Origin: Candidatus Avelusimicrobium stercoris | Lineage (GTDB): Bacteria; Elusimicrobiota; Elusimicrobia; Elusimicrobiales; Elusimicrobiaceae | Direction of reading: 5' to 3' | DNA: 57,550 bases | Assembly (NCBI GenBank): GCA_002432025.1 | Contig: DJFE01000027.1 | Span: forward strand, 49,260 to 106,809 | Part shown: positions 17,994-25,876 of the stretch, in pieces | Numbering within the stretch: the first letter of the stretch is position 1 | Layout: each line of letters starts with the position of its first letter | Position numbers and translations under genes: made by a program | Notes under the pieces: generated by a model | Databases searched by the model: none | Told to the model about the DNA's origin: nothing | The model's input: the letters and a program-made list of their open reading frames with translations, nothing else

Positions 17994-19088
17994 ATGCACA
18001 TCAGCATTTTTACCAAATACATCGCCAAAAGCCTGCTGACCTTTTTTGTCGGCGTGCTGGGTATTTTGACGTTTGTTATCTTTATGAACCACTTTATCCG
18101 CGTGCTGGATATGGCTATGACGTACGGCACCAGTTTTATGTGGATAGTGTCTTCCCTTTTAAACATTATGCCCGATGTGTTTTGTTTAAGTGCGCCGATG
18201 GCCTTTCAAATCGCTATTTTGCTTACGCTGACCAATATGAGCGAACACGGCGAACTGATTGCTCTGCGCGCGGCGGGGTTCTCGTTTAAGGAAATTGTCC
18301 GCCCGCTTCTGTTCTGCGCCGTTATTTTATCTGTCATTTTGGTAATTATGGGCAACTGGCTGACCCCGCGCAGTTACAAGCAATTTTTAAACCGCCGCAA
18401 CGAAGCCCGCAGTAAAATTACCAAGGTAAACTTGGAGCCTAAAACCTTCTTGAACTTGGGCGAGTGGGATTTGTATTTAGAGGATTTGGATAACAAAACC
18501 GACGTGGCGCATATGATTCACTTGATTAAAAAGGCGGACAGCGGCGCGCTTTCCACCAAGGTAAACGCCGCCACGGGCAAAGTGATTTTAACCGATACCG
18601 CTATCGGCCTGCAACTAAAAGACGGACAAATGCAACGCTTGGACGAAAAGGACCAATCGTCCATTATCGCCGCCAATTTTGACGATTACACAATGAGCAT
18701 TTCCCTGTTAAAGGCGCAAACCCGCCGTTTGCGCGTAGGGGAAATGAGCACCACCAAACTCTTGCGCCGCCTGCGCGCTATGCCGCTTGACGAGGAAACC
18801 GTCAACGAATACAAAACCGAAATCAGTATGCGCAATGTGCTGGCCTTGTCGCCCATTATTTTGTTATTTGTCAGTTGCCCGATTGGCTTTTCTTTGGGCA
18901 AACGCACCAACAAGGGCTGGGGGATGCTGTTTAGCGTAATTATCATTTTTTCCTTTTATCTGTTAATGACGTTAGGCCTTTCGCTCGGTAAAAAATACGG
19001 CTTTTTGGCCTATCCCGGCCCGTGGCTGCCTATCTTTGCGGGCATAGGCGCGGCCTATTACCTGTGGAAAAAGAGGTTAAATATTTAA
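17994..19088 (+). CDS. lptF: LPS export permease LptF (YjgP/YjgQ family)
   Basis: A 364-residue inner-membrane protein. Three membrane helices occur before residue 120 and three after about 275, with a periplasmic beta-jellyroll domain between, the LptF/LptG plan. The segment LTNMSEHGELIALRAAGFS (about 81-99) is the family's cytoplasmic coupling helix region that touches the LptB ATPase. The protein pulls lipopolysaccharide out of the inner membrane towards LptC/LptA. lptG follows with a 1-nt overlap. LptF versus LptG is assigned by gene order and is not certain. Initiation appears leaderless. Confidence 0.88.
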   Translation: MHISIFTKYIAKSLLTFFVGVLGILTFVIFMNHFIRVLDMAMTYGTSFMWIVSSLLNIMPDVFCLSAPMAFQIAILLTLTNMSEHGELIALRAAGFSFKEIVRPLLFCAVILSVILVIMGNWLTPRSYKQFLNRRNEARSKITKVNLEPKTFLNLGEWDLYLEDLDNKTDVAHMIHLIKKADSGALSTKVNAATGKVILTDTAIGLQLKDGQMQRLDEKDQSSIIAANFDDYTMSISLLKAQTRRLRVGEMSTTKLLRRLRAMPLDEETVNEYKTEISMRNVLALSPIILLFVSCPIGFSLGKRTNKGWGMLFSVIIIFSFYLLMTLGLSLGKKYGFLAYPGPWLPIFAGIGAAYYLWKKRLNI

Positions 19089-20170
19089 TGCGCATTTACA
19101 ACTATATTGCCAAAAAGTTTTGGGGGCCGTTCTTCTTTGCGTTGGGCGTGTTTACCACGCTGGTGGTACTGGGCGACACCTTTGAAAAAATGAAGAATTT
19201 GAGCAACGGCACCACCACTATTTTGGATTTGCTTTCCTACTCGCTGGCGACCTTTCCCAACTGGCTGACAACCATTATGCCCGTGGCCTGTCTGCTAGGT
19301 GCGATTTCCGTCATTTCCGAAATGGTTTCCAACGGAGAGTGGACGGCCTGCGTGGCGGGCGGCTTTGCCCCGCGCCAACTGTTTAAACCCGTTATTATGT
19401 GCATTTTAATTGTGGTGGCTGGCACTATGTTTATGCAAGAGTTTGTTGTGCCGCCCCTCAACCTAAAAGCCGACAAAATTTACTACACGCGCATCAGCCC
19501 CTCGGACAATTTCAACCCGGACACGGAATATGACGTTGTGATAAAGGTTTCCCCTACGCAAATGCTCTTTGCCAAAGAAGTGGATTTGAAGAAGGGCACA
19601 ATGACAAAAGTTTCGCTGGATTCTTACAACGACGCCTGGGACATTGCGGACCAAATTGTAGCCGACCAAATGGTGTGGGATAAGGACACTAAAAACTGGC
19701 TGTTTTCCAACGGCATTAAGCGTACCTTCGTGGACGAAATGGACACCACCGAACAACACTTTGAGCAGGAAAATTCCCCCGTCAGCCTCCGCCCGGACGA
19801 AATGTCCGTCAACAAAGTGGAAGATAAACTGTTAAGCATACGGGATTTAACCAAACGTATCAATTTTTATAAACAAAGCGGGCTTGCGCACTACGCCACG
19901 GAAACAATGCGCCAATCCCGCTTGGCTACACCGTTTGTAACGGTAATTATGTGCCTGCTCGGGATGCCCTTTGCTATCAGCGTGCGCCGTAAAAGCAAAA
20001 TCGTAAACATTATCGCTTCTATGGTGATTGCATTTACGTTTTGGTGGCTGATGTCTATGTTTACGTCCATTGGCGAAAATGGCTACATCAACCCCTTTAT
20101 TGCGGGCTGGGGACCCGTTATTGTTTTCGGCGCGGTAGTATTTTTTGAATTTAAGTGGATGAAGTTATAA
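19088..20170 (+). CDS. lptG: LPS export permease LptG (YjgP/YjgQ family)
   Basis: A 360-residue partner of lptF with the same plan: helices at about 12-32, 50-75 and 98-115, a periplasmic domain, and three C-terminal helices with the conserved GMPFAISVRRKSK stretch. VISEMVSNGEWTACVAGGF is the coupling-helix equivalent. The ATG overlaps the last base of the lptF stop; reading from an upstream ATG at 19022 would run inside lptF and adds no family sequence. The LptB, C, A and D genes are not in this window. A structured RNA module with its own promoter begins 17 nt after the stop. Confidence 0.88.
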   Translation: MRIYNYIAKKFWGPFFFALGVFTTLVVLGDTFEKMKNLSNGTTTILDLLSYSLATFPNWLTTIMPVACLLGAISVISEMVSNGEWTACVAGGFAPRQLFKPVIMCILIVVAGTMFMQEFVVPPLNLKADKIYYTRISPSDNFNPDTEYDVVIKVSPTQMLFAKEVDLKKGTMTKVSLDSYNDAWDIADQIVADQMVWDKDTKNWLFSNGIKRTFVDEMDTTEQHFEQENSPVSLRPDEMSVNKVEDKLLSIRDLTKRINFYKQSGLAHYATETMRQSRLATPFVTVIMCLLGMPFAISVRRKSKIVNIIASMVIAFTFWWLMSMFTSIGENGYINPFIAGWGPVIVFGAVVFFEFKWMKL

Positions 20171-20187
20171 CACTAGCCAAAGCGCGC

Positions 20188-20470
20188 AAAAGTTTTTATA
20201 ATAGTTTTAGTTGTAAAACTGCCCTAAACCAGTTACGTTTAGGATAAAATTTGCATCTGTTTTTGGAACCGTATGCAGAATACGGTGCGCTGCCGGGATA
20301 CCGGCGGCTCAACTCTAATCCAAAAGCAGTCGTTTTAAGCACGGAATAAACGGCCTAATTACCCGTTTGTTCCGTGCTGAGTGCTTTCTGCCATATTTTA
20401 TATGGCAGAAGGCCACGGCTGTTATTTTTTGGGTTATTAGAGTTGGCTCAAATATAGCAGCCGTTTTTGT
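20188..20470 (+). ncRNA. Unrecognised structured RNA module, copy 1
   Basis: Homologous to 49279-49568. A shared promoter core AAAAGTTnnTATAATAG (-10 at 20197-20202) opens it. Stems: 203-209/214-220; 223-229/237-243; P1 268-274/280-286; P2 292-296/301-305; P3 338-353/363-378 (16 bp, 9-nt loop); P4 386-395/401-410 (all +20000). Strand A (20310-20318) pairs perfectly with A' (20437-20445). B (20416-20423) can pair with B' (20456-20463) to make a terminator followed by TTTTT, or with B'' (20325-20332). Most conserved with copy 2 are CTGTTTTTGGAACCGTAT, AGTCGTT, CCACGGCTGTTA and ATATAGCAGCCGTTTTT. It may be a standalone sRNA or a cis-acting leader of the gene at 20569. I do not know this family. 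Confidence 0.8.
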
Positions 20471-20499
20471 TTGCCCCGCTTTTGCCCACTTTGCTCCTA

Positions 20500-20560
20500 C
20501 TCCTTGTGCCGACATAGTGCTCTATTTTCCTGCCAAAAAGAGATACACAAACACAAGGAG
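20500..20560 (+). promoter_or_regulatory. Possible Shine-Dalgarno-sequestering hairpin
   Basis: CTCCTTGTG at 20500-20508 is a perfect 9-nt complement of CACAAGGAG at 20552-20560, which is the ribosome site of the gene starting at 20569. The loop is 43 nt and contains a smaller hairpin (CTCTATTTT with AAAAAGAG). If formed it would block translation. Confidence 0.5.
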
Positions 20561-20568
20561 AAAAATTA

Positions 20569-22584
20569 ATGAAAAAAAATTTTATTTGGGCAGGAAGCGT
20601 AACATTACTCTTTCTATTATTAGACCTTTATTTAAATGCTCACACAATTACTTTTTGGACACTCTTTTCTGTAATTTTTTCATTTTCTAGTTATACCATC
20701 TTTTCCTTTTTTTTATCTGGCTGTTTTTTATATCGTTGCAGCAGATTAACGCTGTCTTTTATTGCAATATTAGTTCTTTTCCCTATACTTAATTTTTTCT
20801 ACTATCAAAACTATGCTTCTTTTATTTCCGCACAACTAATAACAGCCTTAACACACGAACCACGTTTTTTATTTGCAATTCTTAAGATGCAACTTTTACC
20901 ATACTGGCTATATATCATATGCCCAACCATTATATTCGCTTTATATTCTTATCAAATGCTAAAACAAACCTTTGGAGATTATACAACAACTCCTAAACCA
21001 TTTTTTTTATTTAAAAAATATTTTTTCATTATTCCAATTCTTGTTTTATGGGTAATACAAATCAAATGGTGTTTAAAGTACAATCCAACACAACTTTTTA
21101 CGCGTACTTTTTACATTTGGGGTTCAGCAACTCTCATTTCTTTCATATGCTTTTTCATTAAATTAAAATCAAAAAATCTTAAAAGTACCATTTTAGGTTA
21201 TGGAATAATTGTCTGCCTTGGTGTATTTACTTTAATTGGGCCCGCAAAAGATTATTTACACAAAACTTGTTTTGATAGCCAGTTCATTATTCAGGCCTTT
21301 AATAGTTTCTTCACACCAATGCGAAATAAAAGTCTTAAACAAACCGATAAAGCCCAACAGAAATATGAAAATTACCAAGCGCCTGATATTCCTTTTAATC
21401 TCTTAGTTGTGGTAAACGATGCTTTACGTGCTAGTAATTTAGGAATATATGGATATAAGCGCAACCCAGACGTTGCCCTTGCTGATTTTTATAAAAAATC
21501 TTTTGTCTTTCAAGCATTATCCCCTGCCAATTATACAGATACGGCTATCCCTTCCATTTTTACTAGCCAAGGGCCGCAAAGGCATCCGTCTTTTATCAAG
21601 GATTCTCTAACATTATGGGATTTTTTCCCAAAACACTTTTTTTCCTTTTATGTTTTGACTTCCAGTAAAAATTGGGCAAACATAAAGGATTTTTTACTTT
21701 CTTTCAATATGAAACATCTATGGAGTACGGCAGATGATGCCGGGATTAAAGACTCTTTGGACTATACTGACGACAAAATAGCCGTTGAGCATATTTTGCA
21801 ATTACTAGCCCAATATCCTCAATTTGTAGGTGTATTTCACGCCAATAGTATGCATTTTCCTTATTATCAAAAGGAAAATTTTGCACCTTATCAACCGTGT
21901 GAAACTGAACGTAAAAATTGGCCACAAACATCAGTAAACTGCTACGACAACGCAATATATTATTTAAGCCATTTGGAAAATCAATTATTTAAAAATATAA
22001 ATTTAGAAAATACAATTATAATTATAACTTCGGACCACGGAGAAGGGTTTGCCGAACACGGTTCTTATTTTCATAACCAGGATATGCACCAAGAATCTAT
22101 CCGGGTCCCCTTCATTTGGTATATTCCGCCAAGCATAATAAAAAAAATTCCAGCAGAAAATTGGCAAAACTTTAAAAACAATCAAAAAAGATATGTCAGT
22201 ACCACTGATATTATCCCAACTATTTTGCATTTGGCTTCTTTACTTTCAAAAGACACATTGGTTTATCAAAAAGAAGATTTTACTGGAAAGAGTTTGTTTT
22301 CAGACCAATCGGGCCGTGTGGTCATATCCTCTGGTTGTTTTGTTGATTATCGTTGTTTCAAAAGAGATGTAGTCTTTGCAGATGAAAATTATTTCGTTCT
22401 TTTACAACCTAATAGTTTAAATCAACTAGAAATATTTTCCGCTAACGATTTTGAACAAAAAGTTCCTTTAAACAAAAAAGATATTGACATACAAAAATTA
22501 GAAAATATTATGAGCCAAGCCCCAGAAATACATCCATTAGGAGCAATGCTAACTAATTTGGCTCATAAATTGGAAGAAAAATGA
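20569..22584 (+). CDS. Phosphoethanolamine-transferase-like (PF00884 sulfatase-fold) membrane enzyme
   Basis: A 671-residue protein with five or six N-terminal membrane helices (to about residue 225) and a large C-terminal alkaline-phosphatase-fold domain. VVVNDALRASNLGIYGY aligns with the metal-ligand motif of EptA/MCR enzymes (Asp284 for their Glu), and NYTDTAIPSIFTS supplies a nucleophile Thr323, 39 residues later, the same spacing as in MCR-1. TSDHGEGFAEHG gives the other metal ligands. It probably transfers a phospho-head-group to LPS or another glycan in the periplasm; PE would come from psd-pssA nearby. It is far more AT-rich than its neighbours, suggesting transfer. AAGGAG precedes the ATG; the structured RNA lies upstream. 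Confidence 0.75.
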   Translation: MKKNFIWAGSVTLLFLLLDLYLNAHTITFWTLFSVIFSFSSYTIFSFFLSGCFLYRCSRLTLSFIAILVLFPILNFFYYQNYASFISAQLITALTHEPRFLFAILKMQLLPYWLYIICPTIIFALYSYQMLKQTFGDYTTTPKPFFLFKKYFFIIPILVLWVIQIKWCLKYNPTQLFTRTFYIWGSATLISFICFFIKLKSKNLKSTILGYGIIVCLGVFTLIGPAKDYLHKTCFDSQFIIQAFNSFFTPMRNKSLKQTDKAQQKYENYQAPDIPFNLLVVVNDALRASNLGIYGYKRNPDVALADFYKKSFVFQALSPANYTDTAIPSIFTSQGPQRHPSFIKDSLTLWDFFPKHFFSFYVLTSSKNWANIKDFLLSFNMKHLWSTADDAGIKDSLDYTDDKIAVEHILQLLAQYPQFVGVFHANSMHFPYYQKENFAPYQPCETERKNWPQTSVNCYDNAIYYLSHLENQLFKNINLENTIIIITSDHGEGFAEHGSYFHNQDMHQESIRVPFIWYIPPSIIKKIPAENWQNFKNNQKRYVSTTDIIPTILHLASLLSKDTLVYQKEDFTGKSLFSDQSGRVVISSGCFVDYRCFKRDVVFADENYFVLLQPNSLNQLEIFSANDFEQKVPLNKKDIDIQKLENIMSQAPEIHPLGAMLTNLAHKLEEK

Positions 22585-22587
22585 AAC

Positions 22588-22616
22588 TCCCCGGGCTCAC
22601 GCGCCCGGGGTTTGTT
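22588..22616 (+). terminator. Terminator-like hairpin after the PEtn-transferase-like gene
   Basis: CCCCGGGC, a 6-nt loop and GCCCGGGG are followed by TTTGTTAGTT. The U-tract is weak. It also faces the minus-strand receiver gene ending at 22647. Confidence 0.6.
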
Positions 22617-22646
22617 AGTTGTTGGCATAAAATTAAACAAACGGCT

Positions 22647-23009
22647 TTAAGGACGGCTTACGCGGTCTATGGCCGACAGCAAATCGTCCGTGTCAAACGG
22701 CTTATATAGCACGCCGTCAGCGCCCAAGCGTTCGGCCTCTTCCAAAATGGAATCTTGTCTTAATCCCGTTACAATCAGCACTTTAACCTGCGGGGCCATT
22801 TTTTTAAGTTTCGCCAAGATATCCAGGCCGTTTTCCGTAGGAAAGAACACATCCAGCAAGATAAGCCCTACGCCGCTGCCTTCCAGTTTGGAAAACAACT
22901 CCGCCGAACCGCCCGCTTCAAAAGCCACTTCAAAGCCGGAAGATTCCAGCACATTTTTAAGGGCGGAGCGCAAAATAACAGAATCGTCCACTAATGCGAT
23001 TTTTAACAT
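22647..23009 (-). CDS. Single-domain response regulator receiver protein (CheY-like)
   Basis: A 120-residue protein made of one receiver domain only. The acidic pair D8/D9, phospho-acceptor D53 (LLDVF), T81 and K103 (YKPF) are all in place, so it should be phosphorylatable. It starts 1 nt after the phosphohexomutase stop and is translated from the same message. There is no output domain and no kinase nearby, so it probably acts by protein contact. Its pairing with a sugar mutase is uncommon and may be only positional. Confidence 0.87.
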   Translation of the reverse strand: MLKIALVDDSVILRSALKNVLESSGFEVAFEAGGSAELFSKLEGSGVGLILLDVFFPTENGLDILAKLKKMAPQVKVLIVTGLRQDSILEEAERLGADGVLYKPFDTDDLLSAIDRVSRP

Positions 23010-23010
23010 A

Positions 23011-24420
23011 TTATTTTACATACGGGGCCATTAATTTTTCCCCGAAATCAAGCAAGGCCTGCGTGTCTTTTTTAGTGGCCGTTTCGGCATACACGCGCAA
23101 GAGCGGCTCCGTGCCGGACGGGCGCAAGAGCAGCCACTCGTCATTTTCAAAAATGATTTTTAAACCGTCAAAGGTAAGCGTTTCGGCAATGCGCTGGCCG
23201 TTGATTTTTTTCGGCAGTTTTTTGCGCATTTTTTCCGCCATTACGGCCTTATCCACGGGTTTGGCTAGTGGCAAATCCCGGCGCATATAGACGGACGCGC
23301 CGTATTCGGCGGCCACCGCGGCGCACAGTTCGCTGGCTTTTTTGCCCGTTTGGGCCATAATGTCCAAAAACGCCAAGGCAACCGTCAGGCCGTCGCGGTC
23401 CGGCAAATTGCCCTTCCAGGCAAATCCGCCCGATTCTTCCACGCCAAAGGCCACATCGTCCAAATTCATACGTTCGGCCACATTTTTAAAGCCTACGCCC
23501 ACTTCTTCAAACAGCATTTCGTGCTGGCGGGCGATGCGCTTTAACAGGTAGCCCATAGAAACGGTCTGCACGATTTTACCGTCCAATTTTTTGTGCTTGA
23601 TAAAATAGTCGCACAGTACAGCGGCAATCACGCACGGGGTCAAATAAGTGCCCTTTTCATCAATCAAGGCCACACGGTCGCCGTCGCCGTCAAAGGCTAC
23701 GCCCAAGGCGGCCTTTTTGGCGACTACCGTTTTTTTAAGTTCGGTCAAATTCTTTTCCACCGGCTCGGGCTGGCCGCCGCCAAAGGTGGGGTCGTGATCG
23801 GCGCGCAGGGAAATTACCTGTTTTTCGGGCAGGAACTTTTCCAAATAGCCCGCGGCCGCACCGTACATATAATCCATTACCACTTTGCCTTTAAAGGTCT
23901 TCAATTTTTTAGCGTTGATGTGGCTGGCTACATATTTAAAATAGACGTCGGTAACGTCCTTTTTGTCGGCCTTTTGTCCGTAAAGGAGGAGAACGGAATT
24001 TTGGTCCAGCAATTCCTCAACCTCTTTGGTTACGCGCGCCGGGGCCGAACCGCCCGCGAGTTTAATTTTAATTCCGTTGTAGTTAGCCGGGTTGTGGCTC
24101 GCGGTAACCATAATGCTCATCCAGCATTTGCTCATACTCAAACAAGCGGCCACCGGGGTAGAAATCGGGGTGGAAGAAAGGGTAACATCAATTTTGTTAG
24201 CGCGGAAGATGCTGGCAATATCGGCGGCGAACAGGTCCGACATAAAGCGTCTGTCGTACCCGACAAAAATTTTAGGGGCCTTGGAGCCTTCCTCGCCCGG
24301 AGCGTTTTCGTTGATATAATCCGCCAATGCCTGTGCCATACGGCGCACGTTTTCAAACGTAAAATCCCAAGCAATCACGCCTCTCCAACCGTCGGTGCCG
24401 AACTTAATTTCAGATGCCAT
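23011..24420 (-). CDS. Phosphoglucomutase/phosphomannomutase family protein
   Basis: A 469-residue alpha-D-phosphohexomutase. The N-terminal FGTDGWRG, phosphoserine loop TASHNP (about residue 105), metal loop DGDGDR (about 230), sugar loop GVEESGGF and phosphate-binding loop RPSGTEPLLRVY are all present in order. It interconverts hexose 1- and 6-phosphates (or the mannose or glucosamine equivalents; specificity cannot be read). The ATG at 24420 follows GGGAGAAAG and begins at the family N-terminus; longer readings to 24495 run into the inverted-repeat region. A second, different mutase is at 36429-37973. Confidence 0.87.
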   Translation of the reverse strand: MASEIKFGTDGWRGVIAWDFTFENVRRMAQALADYINENAPGEEGSKAPKIFVGYDRRFMSDLFAADIASIFRANKIDVTLSSTPISTPVAACLSMSKCWMSIMVTASHNPANYNGIKIKLAGGSAPARVTKEVEELLDQNSVLLLYGQKADKKDVTDVYFKYVASHINAKKLKTFKGKVVMDYMYGAAAGYLEKFLPEKQVISLRADHDPTFGGGQPEPVEKNLTELKKTVVAKKAALGVAFDGDGDRVALIDEKGTYLTPCVIAAVLCDYFIKHKKLDGKIVQTVSMGYLLKRIARQHEMLFEEVGVGFKNVAERMNLDDVAFGVEESGGFAWKGNLPDRDGLTVALAFLDIMAQTGKKASELCAAVAAEYGASVYMRRDLPLAKPVDKAVMAEKMRKKLPKKINGQRIAETLTFDGLKIIFENDEWLLLRPSGTEPLLRVYAETATKKDTQALLDFGEKLMAPYVK

Positions 24421-24490
24421 ACTTTCTCCCGTTAAAAATAATAAATCTATAATGTCTTGCAACTTCCGTATTGATGTTATGCCTTTGAAA

Positions 24491-24612
24491 CGCAACCTTT
24501 GGAACCGTCTATAAAAATTATTTTAAAGATGACAAAATTTTTACTTATCTGAGCCGCTTAGGCGAGTTGTAAAAATGTCCTTTAAAATAATTTTTATGGT
24601 TCCCCGGTTGCG
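24491..24612. repeat. Long near-perfect inverted repeat (about 45-bp arms)
   Basis: Arms 24491-24544 and 24569-24612 pair as CGCAACC, GGAACC, then an 18-nt A/T-rich block starting ATAAAAATTATT, then GACA/TTTTTAC, with a few bulges and a 24-nt loop holding a small GC hairpin. A T-rich stretch follows on the plus strand. It lies between the phosphohexomutase start and ssrA. It lacks the central bubble of 6S RNA; a MITE-like or structural element is more likely. Function unknown. Confidence 0.7.
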
Positions 24613-24622
24613 TGGTCTTTTT

Positions 24623-24694
24623 CGTTCTTTTTCTGCCACCAGAAAAAGGACAAAAGCCTTTTTGGTAACTTTTTCTGCAATGAGAAAAAGTTAC
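24623..24694. repeat. Two A/T-rich hairpins
   Basis: CTTTTTCTG/CAGAAAAAG (about 24626-24648) and GTAACTTTTTCT/AGAAAAAGTTAC (about 24665-24694). The second resembles the hairpin at 42025-42050, suggesting a dispersed element. No gene overlaps them. Confidence 0.6.
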
Positions 24695-24730
24695 AAAATA
24701 TTTTTTGAAACTTTACTTTTTAATTGCGCC

Positions 24731-24822
24731 GTAAATTTGTGCCGGTTTCTAGGCGCGGGCAAAGGCAGGATATATGAAAATATCTAACTGCGCCCGCAAC
24801 AACGAAACCGTCCAAATTTACA
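24731..24822. repeat. Nested inverted repeat next to the tmRNA 3' end
   Basis: Paired blocks, outside to inside: GTAAATTT/AAATTTAC, CCGGTTTC/GAAACCG, GCGCGGGC/GCGCCCGC-like and GATAT/ATATC, separated by small internal loops. On the minus strand it begins just after the T-run that follows ssrA, so it may aid termination or 3' processing of the tmRNA precursor. Confidence 0.6.
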
Positions 24823-24832
24823 AGCAAAAAAG

Positions 24833-25176
24833 TGGAGGTGGGGGGATTCGCACCCCCGTCCGAACATCTTCTCCATCCGGGCACTACAAGTTTAGCCTTG
24901 CTTAATTAACCGCAAACTAAGCGCAAGGCGGCACGTTTGCGGTTTAGTTCGTTGGTCTTAGGCAAAGCCGGACGAACCGCGCCTGCTTTGCAGCATTCCA
25001 TATATTGACCGCAATCCGCTAGCGTATGGAAGACACCAGCGGCGCGGTGGGACTAAGCGTTAGCCCAAGCGACTTGATTGTCGTTAGTTATTTTTGTGGC
25101 CCTATTTTAGCCGGCCTGGCCAACCGGCACTTGCTCCCGGGCGGCAACAGATACCCGTCGAATCTATTACACCCCC
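24833..25176 (-). ncRNA. ssrA: Transfer-messenger RNA (tmRNA)
   Basis: The 5' end (25176) reads GGGGGTGTAATAGATTCGACG, the hallmark of tmRNA, and the 3' end contains GGGGGTGCGAATCCCCC (T arm) and CACCTCC, which pairs with GGGGGTG as a 7-bp acceptor stem. The tag frame at 25053-25100 most simply begins with a GCC resume codon after AATAGG and encodes ATKITNDNQVAWANA before TAG; this tag and its unusual ANA end are inferred. Several GC-rich pseudoknot stems follow. CCA is not encoded; TTTTTT follows directly. It rescues ribosomes stalled on broken mRNAs together with SmpB, which is not in this window. Confidence 0.95.
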
Positions 25177-25219
25177 GTAAAATACGGAAATTGTCAAAGA
25201 ACACTTCCTGTGAATTAGC

Positions 25220-25247
25220 ATTATATTGTATCATTTTCTTATAACAA
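25220..25247 (-). promoter_or_regulatory. Likely ssrA promoter
   Basis: On the minus strand TTGTTA (25242-25247) and TATAAT (25220-25225) are separated by 16 bp, about 40 nt before the mature tmRNA 5' end. Confidence 0.5.
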
Positions 25248-25273
25248 TTTTGACAAAGAAAGGCAACCTTATT

Positions 25274-25684
25274 ATGTATGTAAGCACAAAACCGACGGTA
25301 TATTTGATTGACGGGCTGAACTTGGTACGCAGTTTTTTATATGAATTTGCCCGCACGGAAGAGGAAGTAACCGCAGACTTTTTGGACTTTTTAACCGATA
25401 TCTCGCAAGACGAACATTACGCAATGCACCAATACGAGGTAATTTTTGACGGCTCCTTCCGCCCCATCGGCCCGCTGTACCGAGGGGGCGTGCATATTTC
25501 GTTTTCGGAAGAGGACAGCGCCGACCAAATTATTTACGAGCGCGCGGACTTTTTGAGCCAAAGCGGCCAGCGCGTAATTGCGGTAACCGACGACAGGCTG
25601 TTGCAGGACTCCCTAAAAAAATTAGGAGTAAAAACGCTCTTTTGCCGTAAATTTTACAACGGGCTTAAAACCTTTGACAAGTAA
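25274..25684 (+). CDS. YacP/NYN-domain protein (putative RNase)
   Basis: A 136-residue protein covering one NYN (PIN-like) domain of the YacP/Rae1 family. Acidic residues expected at the metal site are visible: DGLN near residue 14, DSADQII mid-domain, and VTDDRLL near the C-terminus. Rae1 of Bacillus is a ribosome-associated endoribonuclease. The ATG at 25274 follows AGAAAGG; an upstream frame from 25226 would be an unrelated extension into the ssrA promoter. It runs divergently from ssrA, which is a plausible link to ribosome rescue but may be chance. Confidence 0.75.
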   Translation: MYVSTKPTVYLIDGLNLVRSFLYEFARTEEEVTADFLDFLTDISQDEHYAMHQYEVIFDGSFRPIGPLYRGGVHISFSEEDSADQIIYERADFLSQSGQRVIAVTDDRLLQDSLKKLGVKTLFCRKFYNGLKTFDK

Positions 25685-25749
25685 ATATCGGGCGGCAACA
25701 CAAAACAATGTACAAGTGCGTATTTTTTTGTTAAAATAATTCTATAAGA

Positions 25750-25832
25750 GGGCTGGTGGCGGAATGGCAGACGCGACAGACTTAAAATCTGTTGACCGCA
25801 AGGTCGTGGGGGTTCAAGTCCCCCCCTGCCCA
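25750..25832 (+). tRNA. tRNA-Leu (anticodon UAA)
   Basis: An 83-nt class II tRNA. The acceptor GGGCTGG pairs with CCTGCCC except for one T-T mismatch, the anticodon stem is ACAGA/TCTGT with loop CTTAAAA (anticodon TAA), a long variable arm follows (TTGACCGCAAGGTCGT), and the T loop is GGTTCAAGTCC-like. CCA is not encoded. Confidence 0.95.
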
Positions 25833-25876
25833 CTTAAAAATCCTGCCATTTAATTACACCCACCAGTACGAAAAAT

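Noticed and set aside
20569..22584. Loss of the catalytic nucleophile in the sulfatase-fold enzyme
   Set aside because: At first the YGYKRNP segment seemed to lack the Thr, but by MCR-1 spacing the nucleophile is Thr323 in NYTDTAIPS, 39 residues after Asp284, so the site is intact.
24497..24511. A third copy of the structured RNA, because TTTGGAACCGT occurs as in the two modules
   Set aside because: Only about 11 bases match; the P3/P4 stems, AGTCGTT and terminator blocks are absent.
24491..24612. 6S RNA candidate
   Set aside because: The long hairpin is paired almost throughout and lacks the large central bubble that mimics an open promoter in 6S RNA.
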